Below, in pieces: positions 37,563-39,148 of a DNA stretch of 39,148 nucleotides. Location of the stretch: positions 1-39,148 of the IMG/VR virus record IMGVR_UViG_3300034198_013709; one strand, given 5' to 3'. The position numbers and the translations under genes were made by a program. The notes under the pieces were generated by a model. The model ran no database searches. It was given only the letters and a program-made list of their open reading frames with translations, and had not been told where the DNA came from. Numbering within the stretch: position 1 is the stretch's first letter; each line of letters begins with the position of its first letter. This DNA comes from a virus.

Positions 37563-38180
37563 ATGAAAAACGACAACCCCTCAAAACTCGTTATGTCCAG
37601 CGTCCTAGACTCGAACACCTGTGCTCAGGACGTCCTGAACGTGATCTACGCTATCGCTTCGGGTTACGGTGTTAAATTTTCCAGCACGAGTCCGGGTTTC
37701 AAGAAGGGGCACTCGGCACTCATGATGAACACCGCTGCCCACTGGCGGAAAACGACCTTCACTGTAATCTTGGTAAACAAGAACCCTGCGACCAACACAA
37801 ACAAGTTCTGGTCGATCGAGAAGAACTCTATGACCTCCGACAATCTCATCATTCGGTGGGGTCGGATTGGTACGGCTGGTAGTAACCAAGAAGTGGTTAT
37901 CAATCACCCTGAGTACATTCAGAGTGAACATTTAAAGCTCATCAGGAAGCTCAACGACAAGCTCAAGGACGGCTACTCCTTCCACTCCGCAGAGATCCTC
38001 TGCGAGCGGGCTTTCACCGAGGTTGTTCTCGCCCCCCGTGGTGACGTACTCCTCTGTGGCGAGATCGTCCGGTACATCGGTTTGGACGACAAGCACAGTC
38101 CAGAGATGTGTAGTCTCATGGATAGCCAGTATAACATCTTGGCCCTCGCCCCTACAGAGGGTATCTCTGAGATCTTCTAA
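37563..38180 (+). CDS. WGR-domain protein, 205 aa
   Basis: NTNKFWSIEKNSMTSDNLIIRWGRIGTAGSNQ (about 80-110) contains the diagnostic W-G-R with the expected upstream strand, as in PARP and bacterial WGR proteins, which read 5'-phosphate DNA nicks. Before it TAAHWRKTTFTVILV, after it a helix (HLKLIRKLNDKLKDGYSF) and a helix-rich C-terminus. No PARP catalytic domain is attached. Under the same promoter class as the PARP-type zinc finger and SAP genes, so these may act together on nicked DNA. Ribosome site is weak. Confidence 0.8.
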   Translation: MKNDNPSKLVMSSVLDSNTCAQDVLNVIYAIASGYGVKFSSTSPGFKKGHSALMMNTAAHWRKTTFTVILVNKNPATNTNKFWSIEKNSMTSDNLIIRWGRIGTAGSNQEVVINHPEYIQSEHLKLIRKLNDKLKDGYSFHSAEILCERAFTEVVLAPRGDVLLCGEIVRYIGLDDKHSPEMCSLMDSQYNILALAPTEGISEIF

Positions 38181-38200
38181 AATCTGGATACATAATTCCC

Positions 38201-38479
38201 ATGAACGACGCTTCGAATTCTACCGTGAAGGAGTCCTATGTTCTTCTGGATACGAGCACCTGTAAACCACCGCAGTTCTTGACTGTCTCGGGTGAAACGA
38301 CCCCCCATGGGCACCTCGCCGAGAAGTTTCCCTCCGCCAAAGTGGCAGAGAAAGTTCGAAAGATATGGACTCGCATATCCAATCCGTCCCCTTTGGGTCT
38401 TCCCAAGAAAGAATACACGGTGGCTCGCCTGACCGAGATACACATTTATGCCTTGACTTGGGAGGACCCGAAACCTTGA
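38201..38479 (+). CDS. Hypothetical protein, 92 aa
   Basis: Starts MNDASNSTVKESYVLLDTST. Soluble, with a helix (LAEKFPSAKVAEKVRKIWTRI) and a strand-rich end (YTVARLTEIHIYALTW). It follows the WGR gene by 20 bases and overlaps the next start, so it sits in the same mRNA. Family not recognised. Confidence 0.7.
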   Translation: MNDASNSTVKESYVLLDTSTCKPPQFLTVSGETTPHGHLAEKFPSAKVAEKVRKIWTRISNPSPLGLPKKEYTVARLTEIHIYALTWEDPKP

Positions 38480-39148
38480 TAACACCACAACAAAGTCACA
38501 CTGCCCTGTTGGGGTACCTCAATGCGTTGAAATCTCTGGCCCTGCCAGATCGTTCGGGACCACACAACTACAGTTCGATTTATGACTTCGCACTCGACCG
38601 GGGTGTGTTCTTCGACCAGCAAGAACACCATGACTCTCGTGCTTCAGATCTGTTGAAGCAACAGAAAGACATCGTTTCTGCCGCTTCTTCCGGTATGAAG
38701 TTCGAACCCAAACAGTGTTTTTATAACTCCCAGATGCTCGTCCTCAACGACAAATCCGGAGAGCTTGAATACGCAGAGGGTTGGGCCATAGGTTACGGTA
38801 TAATGCCGGTCCACCATGGGTGGGCTGTCTTCCGTGGTTCGATAGTCGTAGACGTAACTTGGCGTGGTGTATTCAAGAAGAAGTCTTTCGTACCACCCGA
38901 AGAACTGGTGTACTTCGGAACTGTCTTCAACAGGGACCTCATCCGTTCCCGGATTATAAACACCGGGTGGGCTGTCTCTGTCATTGACGACTATCAGAAC
39001 GGTTGGCCTGTCTTAAGTTGGCCCCGAATCAACAACCTCGACTACATCACCCCGGAGCACACCCTATGTTCACCCCCACCGTCAACGGCAGCATCCGGTT
39101 CCGTCCCGGCATCACCACCGTCACCGGCCCCGCAGGGTCGGGCAAGAC
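38476..39148 (+). CDS. Hypothetical phage protein (partial at window edge), TTG start
   Basis: The start is TTG at 38476, overlapping the previous stop as TTGA, with GGGAGGA about 9 bases upstream. The translation is protein-like to about 39050: LLKQQKDIVSAASSGMKFEPK, CFYNSQMLVLND, YAEGWAIG, PVHHGWAVFRGSIVVDVTW, which resembles a common phage protein with a Cys-near-Asn and a late VD.TW motif. The frame stays open past the start of the P-loop gene at 39066, so either the overlap is over 80 bases or the true stop lies outside. Function unknown. Confidence 0.65.
   Translation, partial: MITPQQSHTALLGYLNALKSLALPDRSGPHNYSSIYDFALDRGVFFDQQEHHDSRASDLLKQQKDIVSAASSGMKFEPKQCFYNSQMLVLNDKSGELEYAEGWAIGYGIMPVHHGWAVFRGSIVVDVTWRGVFKKKSFVPPEELVYFGTVFNRDLIRSRIINTGWAVSVIDDYQNGWPVLSWPRINNLDYITPEHTLCSPPPSTAASGSVPASPPSPAPQGRAR
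39066..39148 (+). CDS. P-loop NTPase, N-terminal fragment
   Basis: ATG at 39066 with GGAG 9 bases upstream gives MFTPTVNGSIRFRPGITTVTG and then GPAGSGKT, a Walker A motif at about residues 21-28. The window ends there. Such an early Walker A fits phage AAA (NrdR/RecA/terminase-like) or kinase proteins; class cannot be chosen. Confidence 0.6.
   Translation, partial: MFTPTVNGSIRFRPGITTVTGPAGSGK

Overview
This window is from the genome of a large contractile-tailed (myovirus-type) bacteriophage, probably infecting a Gram-negative host. It carries baseplate genes (gp25-like and gpJ-like), pectin-lyase-like and collar-type fibre proteins, an M15 endolysin, a lytic transglycosylase lipoprotein, a 15-member tRNA cluster, two sigma-like factors, a phage-borne NAD-dependent DNA ligase and many small unknown genes. 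The two lipoprotein signals (3808-3906 and 17105-17644) point to an outer-membrane host. The host genus cannot be read from the sequence.

Layout. 1-2840 (- strand): fibre/structural genes and the M15 endolysin. 2967-3906: small accessory genes separated by strong bidirectional hairpins. 3625-6643 (- strand): tRNAs for Leu(TAA), Arg(TCT), Ile(TAT), Arg(CCT), Ala(TGC), Leu(CAA), Lys, Gln, Thr, Leu(TAG), Val, Ser(TGA), one aberrant tRNA-like element, Asn and Ser(GGA). 6275-8104: unknown - strand genes. 8163-12799 (+): baseplate genes. 12781-18537: GIY-YIG nuclease, region-2 sigma-like protein, SprT-like metalloprotease, a two-gene FmdB zinc ribbon and glutamine synthetase unit, transglycosylase and a ChaB-like protein. 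18599-22840 (+): zinc protein, ligA, small membrane proteins and an RpoD-type sigma factor. 23135-23866: gene-free region with iterons, a polypurine tract and a fold-back repeat. 23867-25797: zinc-ribbon protein, SWIM protein and phosphatase. 26103-26837: collar protein. 27484-35804: a MoxR AAA+ / HExxH protein / acidic VWA set with PARP-type zinc finger, SAP-domain and DUF3228 proteins. 35945-39148: membrane protein, a WGR protein and its diverged paralogue, and the start of a P-loop gene.

Regulation ties the parts together. Twelve near-identical promoters (TTTCA-type box, exactly 15 bp, then TATAAAA) drive separate accessory units on both strands. Four of those transcripts also share a 5' leader hairpin placed just before the Shine-Dalgarno sequence. 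Units under these promoters mostly use CGT/CGC, ATC and CTC codons. Baseplate and late genes use many AGG/AGA, ATA, TTA and CTA codons, which the encoded tRNAs read. Together this looks like an early or middle takeover regulon beside a late structural programme supported by phage tRNAs.
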